Assembly: GCA_964612975.1 (NCBI GenBank) | Contig: CAZTGC010000006.1 | Location: 62,001-126,000, forward strand | Direction of reading: 5' to 3' | Source of the DNA: NZ13-RE01 sp964612975 | Lineage (GTDB): Bacteria > Dictyoglomota > Dictyoglomia > Dictyoglomales > Dictyoglomaceae | Length of the DNA stretch: 64,000 nt | Shown here: positions 1-8,371 of the stretch, piece by piece | Layout: the number at the start of each line of letters is the position of its first letter | Position numbering within the stretch: position 1 is the first letter of the stretch | Translations under genes and position numbers: made by a program | The notes under the pieces: model-generated | Database searches by the model: none | Told to the model about the DNA's origin: nothing | What the model saw: only the letters and a program-made list of their open reading frames with translations

Positions 1-421
1 GAGAATCTCTCTCTTCCAACTCTTCCTTTCATGTTTTCCAATAAATTACTTAATTTTAAAAGAGAATATAAATTGGTAGAAGATTTTGTGGATAAGCTGA
101 GAATAAGAACTCCTCATATTTTCAAGTAGTTAACAACCTTTCTGGAGGAAATCAACAAAAAGTTGTAGTTACAAAATGGTTAGCATAAAACCTAAAGTCT
201 TAATTCTTGATGAGCCAACAAGGGTTATAGATGTAGGAGCAAAAGCAGAAATTCATAATTTAATAGACAAATTAGCCAAGGAAGGAATAGGAATAATATT
301 TATATCCTCAGGGCTTCCAGAAATTCTTGCTCTTTCTGATAGAATACTTATTCTATCAAAGGGAAGGATAACAGGAGAGCTAAAAAGAGAAGAAGCTAAT
401 CAAGAAAAAATTATGCAATAG
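1..421 (+). pseudogene. Remnant of sugar ABC transporter ATPase (RbsA/XylG type), C-terminal part
   Basis: This is the C-terminal half of a monosaccharide ABC-importer ATPase, broken by frameshifts. Frame 1 reads ENLSLPTLPF... and stops at TAG 127-129. The ABC signature NLSGGNQQKVVV then reads in another frame (from about 129) and stops at TAA 186-188. Walker B (VLILDEPT) and the C-terminal tail with ISSGLPEILALSDRI read in a third frame from 176. The tail ends naturally at 421. Walker B is followed by TRVID where the family has TRGID. No single open frame covers the signature and Walker B, so no functional ATPase can be made. The upstream part lies outside the window. It runs convergently into the PATAN gene with one base between stop codons. 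Confidence 0.85.
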
Positions 422-422
422 T

Positions 423-1841
423 CTAAATTTTCCCTTTTTCCCTAATATACAATGATTCTATACTTTCAAATACAGGAAATTTTCTAAGAATATTTAATGA
501 TTCCTTCCATATATTTTCTAAGACTTGAGATTCTAAATTCTTCTCCCCTATTCTACGAATAACATCTATGGAATTTTTAACAAAACCCTTTATTTCCTCC
601 TCAGTATATTTTCCTAAATTTTTATAAAAATATGGCCAATAAGGTTTTAAGTTCCCCAACAAATTTTCAAAAATATATTTTACCTCTTGAGTATTATCTT
701 CAATAAATTCTTGCCAGGCGTTTTCTAATTTCTGATCAATGTTTTCCTTCTTATATCTGCTAAAAATTTCCATCCAAAATCTCCAGAAGGTATATATTAA
801 GGCCAATTTTTTGTCTTCTTCAAAGGAAACAATCTTTTTATCCTTTAATAACTTTCCAAGAACACTTTGTGTCTTTGAACTTTCAAAGATCGAATCATTA
901 ATAATATCCTTAAAAGTTTTTTCTCCATCAAAAAACCAAGAGAAAAATTCTTCTTCAAAACTCTCATATTTCCCCACAAAGAGAAATATATGGTTGAGAT
1001 TTTTTTCTATAAAATCAATAACCTCAAAAACTCTTGCTGCGGTAAGAACCATATCTATTCCTGTTCTACCTAAAGAGAATAGAAAATTTATAGATTCTCT
1101 TGAAAATTTCTCAATGAACTCAGGCTTATATTCCTTCAGATGTCTATAAAAATAATACCAAGAAACTTTCTCCTGTAAAGTTATATCTCTAAAAATCTCT
1201 TTTACTTTATCTTCCCTTCTATTTATAAAATTTTGCCACTCTCTTCTAATACTTCTTTCACTTATTGCTATCTTAGGATATTCCTCTAATATGTGTAGCC
1301 AATATCTCCAAAAAATGTATATCCAAAATAGCGAAAAATCCTCGTTTACTCTCAACAATCTTTCTTCCTTTATTAACTTTCCAATCAACTCTATAGTTTT
1401 AACCTTTCCTAATGGAGCCTTATATGCTACCTCTCTCACAGTCTTTAAACCATCAAAAGAGGAACTTATAGCCTCTTCTTCTAAAGATAACCCATCAATT
1501 TTAACAGGTAATAAAATTACATTTCCAAGATAGTCCATAAGATCAATATATTTTGCAGCACTTATTAATATTTCAAAGGGGTCGACATCTAAAACATAAG
1601 AGGGGGCTTTTTCTTCAGGAAAGAAAATAAAATTTCCCTTATTCCATAATGCTAAATCTAATAAAGCATCCATATTTTCTAAAGGTCCAGTTCTTGCATA
1701 AACAATTCTTCCATCTTTAAAAAATACTTCTGCCTTTCTTTCTCCATCTTCTACTTGAAATTTTCCTGTTTTTCTTCCTGAGGATAAGAGTTGAAGAACC
1801 TCCCACAGAGGTAAACTTACCAAATCTCCCCTTATTCCCAT
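423..1841 (-). CDS. PATAN (DUF4388) domain protein with internal tandem repeat
   Basis: A 472-residue cytoplasmic protein. Residues 1-90 look like a PATAN/DUF4388 domain (GDLVSLPLWEVLQLL, SGRKTGKFQV, FFKDGRIVYA), known from two-component and gliding-motility regulators as a protein-interaction module. The rest is two diverged copies of one unit of about 170 residues (roughly 94-265 and 270-450). Each begins AAKYIDLMDY/AARVFEVIDF, has an FDG...T helical segment, then LIKEERLL/LLKDKKIV, then the matching signature IFWRYWLHIL / TFWRFWMEIF. No receiver or kinase domain and no membrane segment are visible. It sits alone between fragments of a dead sugar transporter. A regulatory or scaffolding role is inferred only. 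The ATG start follows an AGGAGGAT-type ribosome site. Confidence 0.75.
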   Translation of the reverse strand: MGIRGDLVSLPLWEVLQLLSSGRKTGKFQVEDGERKAEVFFKDGRIVYARTGPLENMDALLDLALWNKGNFIFFPEEKAPSYVLDVDPFEILISAAKYIDLMDYLGNVILLPVKIDGLSLEEEAISSSFDGLKTVREVAYKAPLGKVKTIELIGKLIKEERLLRVNEDFSLFWIYIFWRYWLHILEEYPKIAISERSIRREWQNFINRREDKVKEIFRDITLQEKVSWYYFYRHLKEYKPEFIEKFSRESINFLFSLGRTGIDMVLTAARVFEVIDFIEKNLNHIFLFVGKYESFEEEFFSWFFDGEKTFKDIINDSIFESSKTQSVLGKLLKDKKIVSFEEDKKLALIYTFWRFWMEIFSRYKKENIDQKLENAWQEFIEDNTQEVKYIFENLLGNLKPYWPYFYKNLGKYTEEEIKGFVKNSIDVIRRIGEKNLESQVLENIWKESLNILRKFPVFESIESLYIREKGKI

Positions 1842-1870
1842 TTTTATCTATCCTCCTCCTTTAAAGGGCT

Positions 1871-2104
1871 TTAACGGAGCAAACCCATTCTCTTATTTCT
1901 ATATTGATCAAACATAATAGCTAAGATTGTTATAGCTCCAATAGCTGATGGTTGCCAATATGCAGGAAATCCAAGGAGAACCATTCCAGTTCTTAAAATT
2001 TGCATTATAGCAGCACCAATAAGAACCCCAAACATTGTGCCCTCATCACCAGTAAGAGATGTCCCTCTAATAACTGCAGATACAATGATATCCAATTCGT
2101 ATTA
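1871..2104 (-). pseudogene. Remnant of sugar ABC transporter permease (RbsC type), C-terminus
   Basis: The last 75 or so residues of a ribose/xylose-type permease. They read YELDIIVSAVIRGTSL, then TGDEGTMFGVLIGAAIM, then a final hydrophobic segment and a basic tail. The family match continues two codons (Tyr-Glu) upstream of the TTG at 2095 and runs straight into an in-frame TAA, so the TTG is not a real start. The family's conserved IGGTSLxGGEG has become IRGTSLTGDEG. The piece is on the strand opposite to the ATPase remnant at 1-421, although these genes normally lie in the same direction. An inversion or scramble must therefore have accompanied the decay. Confidence 0.8.
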
Positions 2105-2412
2105 ATAAAGATCCCTCTTTAAAAAAGATTTTTAGATAGAAAACTAAAAATTTAACCAACCACCTTAAAATTTAATTAATTCTATTTTAACATGAAATTT
2201 TTATTGCATCAATTCGATCCTCCTGATCTGTAATCACTTTTCACCCCCTTTCAATATAAGAACTATCCCTCTTTTCTTGCTTACCCTCATATTATTGGTA
2301 TAGTAAAGGAAAGAATTCTCCAAATAAGTGAAATCAGGAAAAGGATATTAACTAAGGCTTGGATAGAAGAATAATAAAAAGAAGGCTTTCTTTTTCAAAG
2401 GGTGATTACAGA
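2105..2412. other. Non-coding stretch between permease remnant and PfkB kinase
   Basis: About 300 bases with no open frame that I recognise. The only structure seen is a 14-base inverted repeat, one arm at 2224-2237 and the other at 2402-2415, the second covering the stop codon of the PfkB kinase. A weak A/T-only hairpin (AAAAAGAA-GGCT-TTCTTTTT, about 2376-2395) lies just past the kinase and could end its transcript, but its stem has no G/C pairs. Confidence 0.5.
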
Positions 2413-2415
2413 TCA
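2224..2415. repeat. Widely spaced 14-bp inverted repeat (TGATCTGTAATCAC)
   Basis: TGATCTGTAATCAC at 2224-2237 recurs exactly inverted at 2402-2415. The arms bound a 192-base segment with no coding sequence. The right arm includes the TGA stop of the PfkB kinase gene. The arrangement could be the ends of a small non-autonomous element beside transporter debris, or a duplicated regulator site. No target-site duplication is obvious. Confidence 0.45.
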
Positions 2416-3363
2416 ATTAAATTCCCATTTAAGAAAATTAAAAATCTCATCCCAACTTGGAATTTGGAAGGAAGCTCCTATCTCCTTAACACAGAAGGCA
2501 CCAATTAAATTACCTAAAAGACCACATCTTTTAATATCCCATCCCAAAAGAACTCCTGCTAAAAACCCAGCAACATAGGCATCTCCTGCTCCTGTGGTAT
2601 CTTTTACCTCTACAGGAAATATTGGAATATAAAATTCCTCTTTCCCATTAGTAACATAAGAACCCATCTCACCCATTTTAAGAGCAATAGCTTTTACTCC
2701 TTCATTTAAGAAAAATTTTGCAATATCTTCAGGATTTTCTTTTTTTGTTATAGCCTTTGCCTCTTCTAAACTGGGGAGAAAATAATCTAAATATGGAAGA
2801 GCAGAAGAAAGATTCCTTAGCCAGTTTCCCTTTGCATCCCAAACAGTATCTAAGGAAGTAATCAATCCTATTTTTTTAGCTTTTTCCAATAGAATACCCG
2901 TTGGTTTTCCATCTAAGGATGGTAGTACATTAGTTCCAGCAATGTGAAGAATTTTTGATCTTTTTAAAAATTCTTCAGGAATATCTTCTAAACTTAAATT
3001 AGAATTTGCGCCTAAATAGTGCCAAAAACTTCTCTCTCCTTCCTTTGATATTGCTACGATAGTAGCAGAAGTTTTTAATTTATCATCTATTTTAACCCCA
3101 CTGGTATCTATTCCGTAAGCCTCTAATTGAGAAATAATAAAATCTCCAAATCCATCCTTCCCTATCCTTGCGGTTATGCCTACTTTAAATCCCAATTTTG
3201 CCAAAGCAATTCCTGTATTTACTGCACATCCCCCAGTATTAAGGGTAATTTCTCCTAATAAAATTAATCTCCCCTTTTCAGGCAAAAAGTCAATGGGCTT
3301 TCCTAGGATATCCGCTACTGCAATACCTGCACATAGTACATCCAGATCATTTTGGGTTTCCAT
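2413..3363 (-). CDS. PfkB-family carbohydrate kinase
   Basis: A 316-residue ribokinase/PfkB-fold sugar kinase that transfers phosphate from ATP to a sugar or nucleoside in the cytoplasm. Visible motifs are the N-terminal substrate-binding NTGGCAVNT (42-50), a GIDTSGV segment (84-90), and the C-terminal anion-hole signature DTTGAGDA (255-262) with the likely catalytic base Asp261. Length is normal for the family. The ATG at 3363 lies inside the 3' end of the xylulokinase gene (17-base overlap) and has no good ribosome site of its own, so the two are probably translationally coupled. The sugar substrate cannot be read from sequence. Pairing with xylulokinase and nearby sugar-transporter debris suggests a pentose or similar sugar. 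Confidence 0.88.
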   Translation of the reverse strand: METQNDLDVLCAGIAVADILGKPIDFLPEKGRLILLGEITLNTGGCAVNTGIALAKLGFKVGITARIGKDGFGDFIISQLEAYGIDTSGVKIDDKLKTSATIVAISKEGERSFWHYLGANSNLSLEDIPEEFLKRSKILHIAGTNVLPSLDGKPTGILLEKAKKIGLITSLDTVWDAKGNWLRNLSSALPYLDYFLPSLEEAKAITKKENPEDIAKFFLNEGVKAIALKMGEMGSYVTNGKEEFYIPIFPVEVKDTTGAGDAYVAGFLAGVLLGWDIKRCGLLGNLIGAFCVKEIGASFQIPSWDEIFNFLKWEFN

Positions 3364-4894
3364 AATATTTTTCTACAAAATTAGATAATTTCTTGAAATA
3401 ATCCCTCATCAGGGGATATAAAGATCTATAAAGTTCATATAAGTCTCTATACAACTCTACATTTCCTTTTCTTGGTTCATCTTTACTTATAATCCTTATA
3501 GCAGTCTCACATGCAGATTCTACGCTTTCATATATTCCAACTCCGACTCCTGCAAGAAGCGCAGCCCCATATGCAGCTCCCTCTGTGACATTTATTGTTA
3601 TTATAGGACTATCAAAAATATCTGCTAAAATCTCTCTCCAGAGAGGACTCCTTGCACCTCCACCAGATACCCTAATCTCTTTTATTTCAATTCCTAAGCT
3701 TTTAATCAGTTCTAAGGAATCTTTTAATCCAAAAGCTACCCCTTCAAGAACAGATCTTACAAAAGATGGCTTTTTATGTCTTAAGGTTATTCCAACAAAA
3801 ACCCCTTTTGCCATTGGGTCTGGGTATGGGGTTCTTTCTCCTGTAAGATAAGGTAGGAATAATAAACCCTCTGAACCTGAAGGTACTTTTTCTGCAGACA
3901 TTGTTAAAAATTCATAGGGATCTTTTCCTGTCCACTTTGAAAGCTCCATCTCGATTTCTCCAAAGGAATCTCTAAGCCATCTAAAGGAACCTCCTGCAGA
4001 TAACATTACTCCCATAGTATGCCATTTTCCCGGAACTGCATGGCAAAAAGTGTGAAGTCTTCCTTCCTTTTCTCCCTCAGGTTTGTCTAAATGAGCAAAA
4101 ACAACCCCTGAAGTTCCAAGGGTCACAGATACTATTCCAGCTTTTACAATACCAGTTCCTACCGCTTGAGCAGCCTGATCTCCTCCACCACCAACCACTG
4201 GAATTCCAGAAACTAATCCTAACTCTTCTGCTACCTTAGGAAGGAGAGTTCCTGTAATTTCAGGAGACTCATAAACCTTTGGCATCCAGTCCTCTGAAAT
4301 ATCAAGCAAAGAAAGCATCTCTCTGGACCATTTTCTGTTTTTCACATCAAAAAGTAGAGTTCCTGAAGCATCGGAAACCTCTGAGGCATATTCTCCTGTT
4401 AGGCGATAACGAATATAATCTTTTGGGAGAAGAATTTTCTTTACTTTTGAGTAAGTTTCAGGTTCATTATCTCTAAGCCATAGAATTTTAGGAACAGTAA
4501 AACCTGTAAGAGCAAGATTTAATGTTAAATCGAGAAGTTTATTAATACCTCCCACTCTTTCTACAATTTCATCACACTGCTTTGCAGTTCTTTGATCATT
4601 CCACAGTATTGCTCTCCTTAAAACACTTCCTTTAGAATCTAAAAAGACAGATCCATGCATTTGACCTGTTAGTCCTATTCCTTTTATCTCTTTTGGAGAT
4701 ACAGATGATAAACTTATAGTTCTTTGAATTGATTTTTTGGTCGCTTGCCACCAGTCTTCTGGCTCTTGTTCGGACCAACCTGGATATGGAGTATAGAGGG
4801 GATATTCCTCTGTCCATGATTGAATAACATTTCCTTCCTCATCAATAAGTAAAGCTTTTGAACCTGTAGTTCCCACATCAATTCCAATTAACAA
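3347..4894 (-). CDS. xylB: Xylulokinase-like FGGY kinase
   Basis: A FGGY-family kinase that phosphorylates D-xylulose to xylulose-5-phosphate, feeding the pentose phosphate pathway. Evidence includes the N-terminal phosphate loop GIDVGTTGSK, the xylulokinase substrate motif GQMHGS (near residue 80), WNDQR, the GGGGDQAA segment with the catalytic Asp (near 240), and the C-terminal FGGY-like VSGGGARSPLWREI. About 515 residues, normal for XylB. A GTG at 4903 is also possible, but it lies inside the Shine-Dalgarno sequence GAGGTG; the TTG at 4894 is six bases past that site and begins LIGIDVG, so I prefer it. First gene of an operon with the PfkB kinase. Other FGGY kinases are possible but less likely. 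Confidence 0.88.
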   Translation of the reverse strand: MLIGIDVGTTGSKALLIDEEGNVIQSWTEEYPLYTPYPGWSEQEPEDWWQATKKSIQRTISLSSVSPKEIKGIGLTGQMHGSVFLDSKGSVLRRAILWNDQRTAKQCDEIVERVGGINKLLDLTLNLALTGFTVPKILWLRDNEPETYSKVKKILLPKDYIRYRLTGEYASEVSDASGTLLFDVKNRKWSREMLSLLDISEDWMPKVYESPEITGTLLPKVAEELGLVSGIPVVGGGGDQAAQAVGTGIVKAGIVSVTLGTSGVVFAHLDKPEGEKEGRLHTFCHAVPGKWHTMGVMLSAGGSFRWLRDSFGEIEMELSKWTGKDPYEFLTMSAEKVPSGSEGLLFLPYLTGERTPYPDPMAKGVFVGITLRHKKPSFVRSVLEGVAFGLKDSLELIKSLGIEIKEIRVSGGGARSPLWREILADIFDSPIITINVTEGAAYGAALLAGVGVGIYESVESACETAIRIISKDEPRKGNVELYRDLYELYRSLYPLMRDYFKKLSNFVEKYYGNPK

Positions 4895-4924
4895 ATTTAT
4901 CACCTCTTTCCCATTTTTTAATAT

Positions 4925-4954
4925 ATTCTAGTAAATCGTTTTCTTTGTTGTCAA
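4925..4954 (-). promoter_or_regulatory. Sigma-A-type promoter for xylB-pfkB
   Basis: On the minus strand TTGACA (4954-4949) is followed after 18 bases by TAGAAT (4930-4925). The predicted start of transcription is about 20 bases before the GAGGTG ribosome site of xylB. This suggests xylB has its own promoter rather than relying on read-through from the transporter gene upstream. Confidence 0.5.
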
Positions 4955-4992
4955 GAATACTCTCTATTTTATGAGCTTCTTATATAAGACTC

Positions 4993-6171
4993 TTAATTAT
5001 TCAATACTTTCTCTCTAAGAAATAAAAAGGCCATTAAAATACCTAAAAACCCTGATAAAATAAGAAAATAAAAGACATGGAGATAGGTACCAAATATATC
5101 CCTTAATATTCCAGAAATTAAAGTACCTAATATTGCCCCTACCCCATAGGCGGTGAAAACAATCCCATAGTTTTTACTGGAATGTTTCTCCCCAAAGAAT
5201 ATTACAGTAGTAGCTGGTGCAATGGCAAGCCATGCACCAAGATTCAACCATAAAAGGGAAAAGGATAATATATACACAAATAAATTAGGAGAAATCAAGA
5301 TAAAAATAGCTGCAATAATTACTAAAATATAGGATAAAATTGAAGAGTTCAAAGGAGAGAATTTATCAGTTAACCATCCAAATATTGGTCTTCCTAAGGC
5401 GTTAAAAATGGCAAATAAAGATATTAAACTTGCGGTAGATTTTGGGTCTAATTTTATTAATTCTTCACCTACAGGACTTGTTATTCCAATAATCATTAAT
5501 CCTATTAAAGTTCCTATCATATAGCATATCCATAATCCATAAAATTTTTTAGTTTTCAGCATAGATTTTGTATCTATATATACAGAAGAAGCTATATTTT
5601 TATTATTTAACAAAAATTTTTCTGAAGGAAATTTGAAAAGAAATCCTAAAATTACAATCAATATCAAAAAGATAAATCCCAAAATTCTAAAGGTTTGAAG
5701 GGGTCCATAGATATCTACTAAATAGCGCGCTAAAGGAGCAGTAATAAGAGGGGATAGTCCAAACCCTGAAATAACAATTCCTATAGCCAAGCCCTTCTGC
5801 TCGGGAAACCATCGGGAAATCACTGCTATAGGTATCCCATAAACTATTCCCACACCCACTCCTCCTAAAACTCCATAGGTTATGGTCATAAGATTAATAT
5901 TCTGAGTAAATCCAGAAAGAAACCATCCTAATCCTACCACTATTCCTCCTATTATAGTCATTAAATTTGGAGGATATTTCTCTATAAATCCCCCAGAGAT
6001 AGCCATTGATACAGAGAATATAGCTAAAAAAGTCATATAAGGGAAACCACTCTGGATAACTCCTATATTTAACAGGTCCTCCAGAGGTTTTCTAAATATA
6101 CTCCAAGAATAAGCTGTTCCTAAACATATATAAATAAGCATTCCTGCAGGAATAAGAAACCATCTTTTCAT
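4993..6171 (-). CDS. MFS transporter, oxalate/formate antiporter (OFA) family-like
   Basis: A 392-residue major facilitator protein with about 12 hydrophobic segments. The N-terminus GTAYSWSIFRKPLE, the loop GGFIEKYPPNLMTIIGG, the GVGVGIVYGIPIAVISRWFPEQKGLAIG region and the second-half motif GRPIFGWLTDKFS are typical of the OFA branch, whose characterised members exchange oxalate, formate or other small carboxylates. A ribosome site GGAG lies seven bases before the ATG. It starts only four bases after the NuoF-type gene, so it is the last gene of the redox operon. It occupies the position where a hydrogenase catalytic gene is often found. Substrate unknown; a small organic acid linked to fermentation is the natural guess. 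Confidence 0.78.
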   Translation of the reverse strand: MKRWFLIPAGMLIYICLGTAYSWSIFRKPLEDLLNIGVIQSGFPYMTFLAIFSVSMAISGGFIEKYPPNLMTIIGGIVVGLGWFLSGFTQNINLMTITYGVLGGVGVGIVYGIPIAVISRWFPEQKGLAIGIVISGFGLSPLITAPLARYLVDIYGPLQTFRILGFIFLILIVILGFLFKFPSEKFLLNNKNIASSVYIDTKSMLKTKKFYGLWICYMIGTLIGLMIIGITSPVGEELIKLDPKSTASLISLFAIFNALGRPIFGWLTDKFSPLNSSILSYILVIIAAIFILISPNLFVYILSFSLLWLNLGAWLAIAPATTVIFFGEKHSSKNYGIVFTAYGVGAILGTLISGILRDIFGTYLHVFYFLILSGFLGILMAFLFLREKVLNN

Positions 6172-6175
6172 CTTC

Positions 6176-7966
6176 TCACTCCTTTCTTATACTCTTGAAG
6201 GGACAAATTTGGAAGCATATACCACATTTAGTACATTTTTTCTGATCAATTACATAGGTCCCATCATAATCCTTGAATATGGCTCCCATAGGACAATTTC
6301 TAAAACATATGGAACATTTTCTACACTCTTCCCTTACTACCTCATAACGTATTAAAGCAGTACAAACTTTGGCGGGACATTTTTTATCCCTTATATGAGC
6401 TAAGTATTCATCCCTAAAATATTTTAGAGTAGTTAACACTGGGTTTGGAGCACCTTTCCCGAGTCCACATAAGGAAGTATTTCTTACTGTATATGCAAGT
6501 TGTTCTAATTCTACTAAAGCTTCTTCTGTGCCTTCTCCTTTAGTAATCTTATCCAGAATTTCAAGCATTCTCTTAGTTCCTACTCTACAGGGGATACATT
6601 TTCCACAGGATTCTTCTTGAGTAAAGGAGAGGAAAAATTTAGATACATCCACCATACAATTATCTTCATCCATTACAATTAATCCACCAGAGCCCATGAT
6701 AGCTCCAAGAGACGTTATAGATTCGTAATCTACAGGGGTTTCTAAATATTCTGCTGGAATACATCCTCCAGCAGGTCCTCCAATTTGAACTGCTTTAAAC
6801 TTCTTTTCTCCAGGAATTCCTCCACCTATATCATACACAATCTCTTTAAGGGTTATTCCCATGGGAACTTCAATTAAACCTGTCATATTAATCTTTCCAG
6901 CTAAGGCAAAAACTTTTGTTCCTTTACTCTTTTCTGTCCCCAGACTTGAAAACCAGTTTGCTCCCTTCAAAATAATCTCAGGAATATTTGCCCAAGTTTC
7001 CACATTATTAATCACAGTGGGTTTGCCCCAAAGGCCTGAACTTACTGGAAAAGGTGGTCTTGGTCTTGGCATTCCCCTTTTCCCTTCCACAGAAGCAATA
7101 AGAGCTGTTTCCTCACCACAAACAAAAGCGCCAGCACCAATTCTAATTTCGATATCAAAAGAAAAATCTGTCCCTAAGATATTTTCTCCTAAGAGTCCAT
7201 AACTTTTTGCTTGCTCTAAGGCATAAGTTAATCTTTTAATAGCAAGGGGATATTCAGCTCTTATATATATAAAGCCTTTCCTAGCTCCTATAGCATATGC
7301 CCCAATAAGCATTCCTTCGATCACAGAATGAGGATCACCTTCTAAAATACTTCTATCCATGAAAGCTCCAGGATCTCCCTCATCTGCATTACAGATAATA
7401 TACTTTTCATCTTCCTTAGCCTTTCTTCCCAATTCCCACTTAAGTCCTGTAGGAAATCCTGCCCCTCCCCTTCCCCTTAATCCTGATTTTTTAATCTCAT
7501 CGATTACTTCTTCAGGTTTCATCTCTGTAAGAACTTTCCCTAAAGCAGAATATCCATCTCTTGCTATATATTCTTCAATATTAAGAGGATCTATAAATCC
7601 TACATTTCTTAGAGCAATTCTAACTTGATTTTTAAAGAAGGGAAGTTCATTAAGGAGAGGAAGGGATTTTTTTAATCCCAATTCTTTTACAAGAAGTCTT
7701 TCTACAACTCTACCTTTAAGAAGATGTTCCTGGACAATATCCTTTGCATCTTGAGGTTTCAAATGAATATAGAATATCCCCTCAGGATATATGACCATCA
7801 CTGGTCCTAAATCACAGGTTCCAAAACAACCTGTTTCAATTATCTTAACTTCCTCAAAAATATTAGCATTCTTAAGCTCTTTCTCTAATGCAGACTTAAA
7901 ACTCTCTTCGCCTGCTGATATACACGCTGCTCCAGCACATATTAAGATGTGTGCTCTTTCTGGCAT
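6176..7966 (-). CDS. NuoF/HydB/HndC-type NADH-binding flavo-iron-sulfur subunit
   Basis: Subunit that binds NAD(P)H and FMN in NuoF-type complexes such as bifurcating [FeFe] hydrogenases. Numbered from the ATG at 7966: a thioredoxin-like 2Fe-2S domain (Cys10, Cys15, Cys47, Cys51), the NADH/FMN core (GRGGAGFP 165-172; NADEGDPGAF 193-202), an SLBB-like segment, the N3-type 4Fe-4S site (Cys454, Cys457, Cys460, Cys500), and two C-terminal 4Fe-4S motifs (Cys548/551/554/558 and Cys578/581/584/588). All expected cluster ligands are present. A TTG at 7993 would add nine residues but lies upstream of an AGGAGG ribosome site, so the ATG is preferred. It lies in an operon with NuoE-like and HndB-like genes. 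The catalytic partner is not in this window. Confidence 0.9.
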   Translation of the reverse strand: MPERAHILICAGAACISAGEESFKSALEKELKNANIFEEVKIIETGCFGTCDLGPVMVIYPEGIFYIHLKPQDAKDIVQEHLLKGRVVERLLVKELGLKKSLPLLNELPFFKNQVRIALRNVGFIDPLNIEEYIARDGYSALGKVLTEMKPEEVIDEIKKSGLRGRGGAGFPTGLKWELGRKAKEDEKYIICNADEGDPGAFMDRSILEGDPHSVIEGMLIGAYAIGARKGFIYIRAEYPLAIKRLTYALEQAKSYGLLGENILGTDFSFDIEIRIGAGAFVCGEETALIASVEGKRGMPRPRPPFPVSSGLWGKPTVINNVETWANIPEIILKGANWFSSLGTEKSKGTKVFALAGKINMTGLIEVPMGITLKEIVYDIGGGIPGEKKFKAVQIGGPAGGCIPAEYLETPVDYESITSLGAIMGSGGLIVMDEDNCMVDVSKFFLSFTQEESCGKCIPCRVGTKRMLEILDKITKGEGTEEALVELEQLAYTVRNTSLCGLGKGAPNPVLTTLKYFRDEYLAHIRDKKCPAKVCTALIRYEVVREECRKCSICFRNCPMGAIFKDYDGTYVIDQKKCTKCGICFQICPFKSIRKE

Positions 7967-8002
7967 TTTAAAATTCAACCTCCTTAATAACAAATAATAA
8001 TA

Positions 8003-8371
8003 CTAATCTGAAGATAAAACATCCTCTGTAACAATTTGTCCATTAATAACATGCTGAACAATAATTTTTCTTGCTTTTTCAGGGGTAACATATTTATAGA
8101 GAACCTTAGGACCCCCTACTTTTTGTACTGAAATTAAAGGTTCATATTCACATAGTCCAATACATCCTGCTTGGGTTACTATAACATTTTGAAGATTTCT
8201 TTTCTCAATCTCATCCAAGATAGCAAGAAGAGTTTCCCTGGCTCCTGCTGCAATCCCACATGTTCCCATATGAACTACTATTTTATCTTTACCCTCTGGG
8301 GTTCGAGCTTGAAGTTCTGTTTGAGCCTTTTCCTTAATTTTTTTTAATTCTTCTAAAGTTAATTTTTTCAT
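8003..8371 (-). CDS. HndB-like thioredoxin-fold 2Fe-2S protein
   Basis: A 122-residue protein like the small (HndB-type) subunit of NADP-reducing hydrogenases. After a helical, charged N-terminus it has HMGTCGIAAGARE and VTQAGCIGLCEYEPL. Three cysteines (38, 70, 74) fall at cluster positions; I do not see a fourth in the usual place, which should be remembered when assigning a 2Fe-2S cluster. The ATG overlaps the stop of the ATPase gene before it (ATGA) and follows a GGAGGT ribosome site. By position it passes electrons to or stabilises the NuoF-type subunit encoded next. Soluble and cytoplasmic. Confidence 0.82.
   Translation of the reverse strand: MKKLTLEELKKIKEKAQTELQARTPEGKDKIVVHMGTCGIAAGARETLLAILDEIEKRNLQNVIVTQAGCIGLCEYEPLISVQKVGGPKVLYKYVTPEKARKIIVQHVINGQIVTEDVLSSD

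Noticed and set aside
1..421. Left-edge open frame from 176 as an intact small ABC ATPase
   Set aside because: It begins within the region between the signature motif and Walker B. Upstream homology is in other frames with stops, so it is a fragment.
739..1149. Plus-strand 136-codon frame within the PATAN gene
   Set aside because: Antisense of a well-supported gene, no family resemblance.
2376..2395. Terminator after PfkB kinase
   Set aside because: The stem is A/T only and weak; not reported as a terminator.
6861..7202. Plus-strand open frame inside the NuoF-type gene
   Set aside because: Antisense shadow with low-complexity composition and no ribosome site. Similar shadows exist across many genes and are left out.
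7967..7993. TTG start of the NuoF-type protein
   Set aside because: An AGGAGG ribosome site lies inside the extra residues, and the 2Fe-2S domain begins right after the ATG at 7966.
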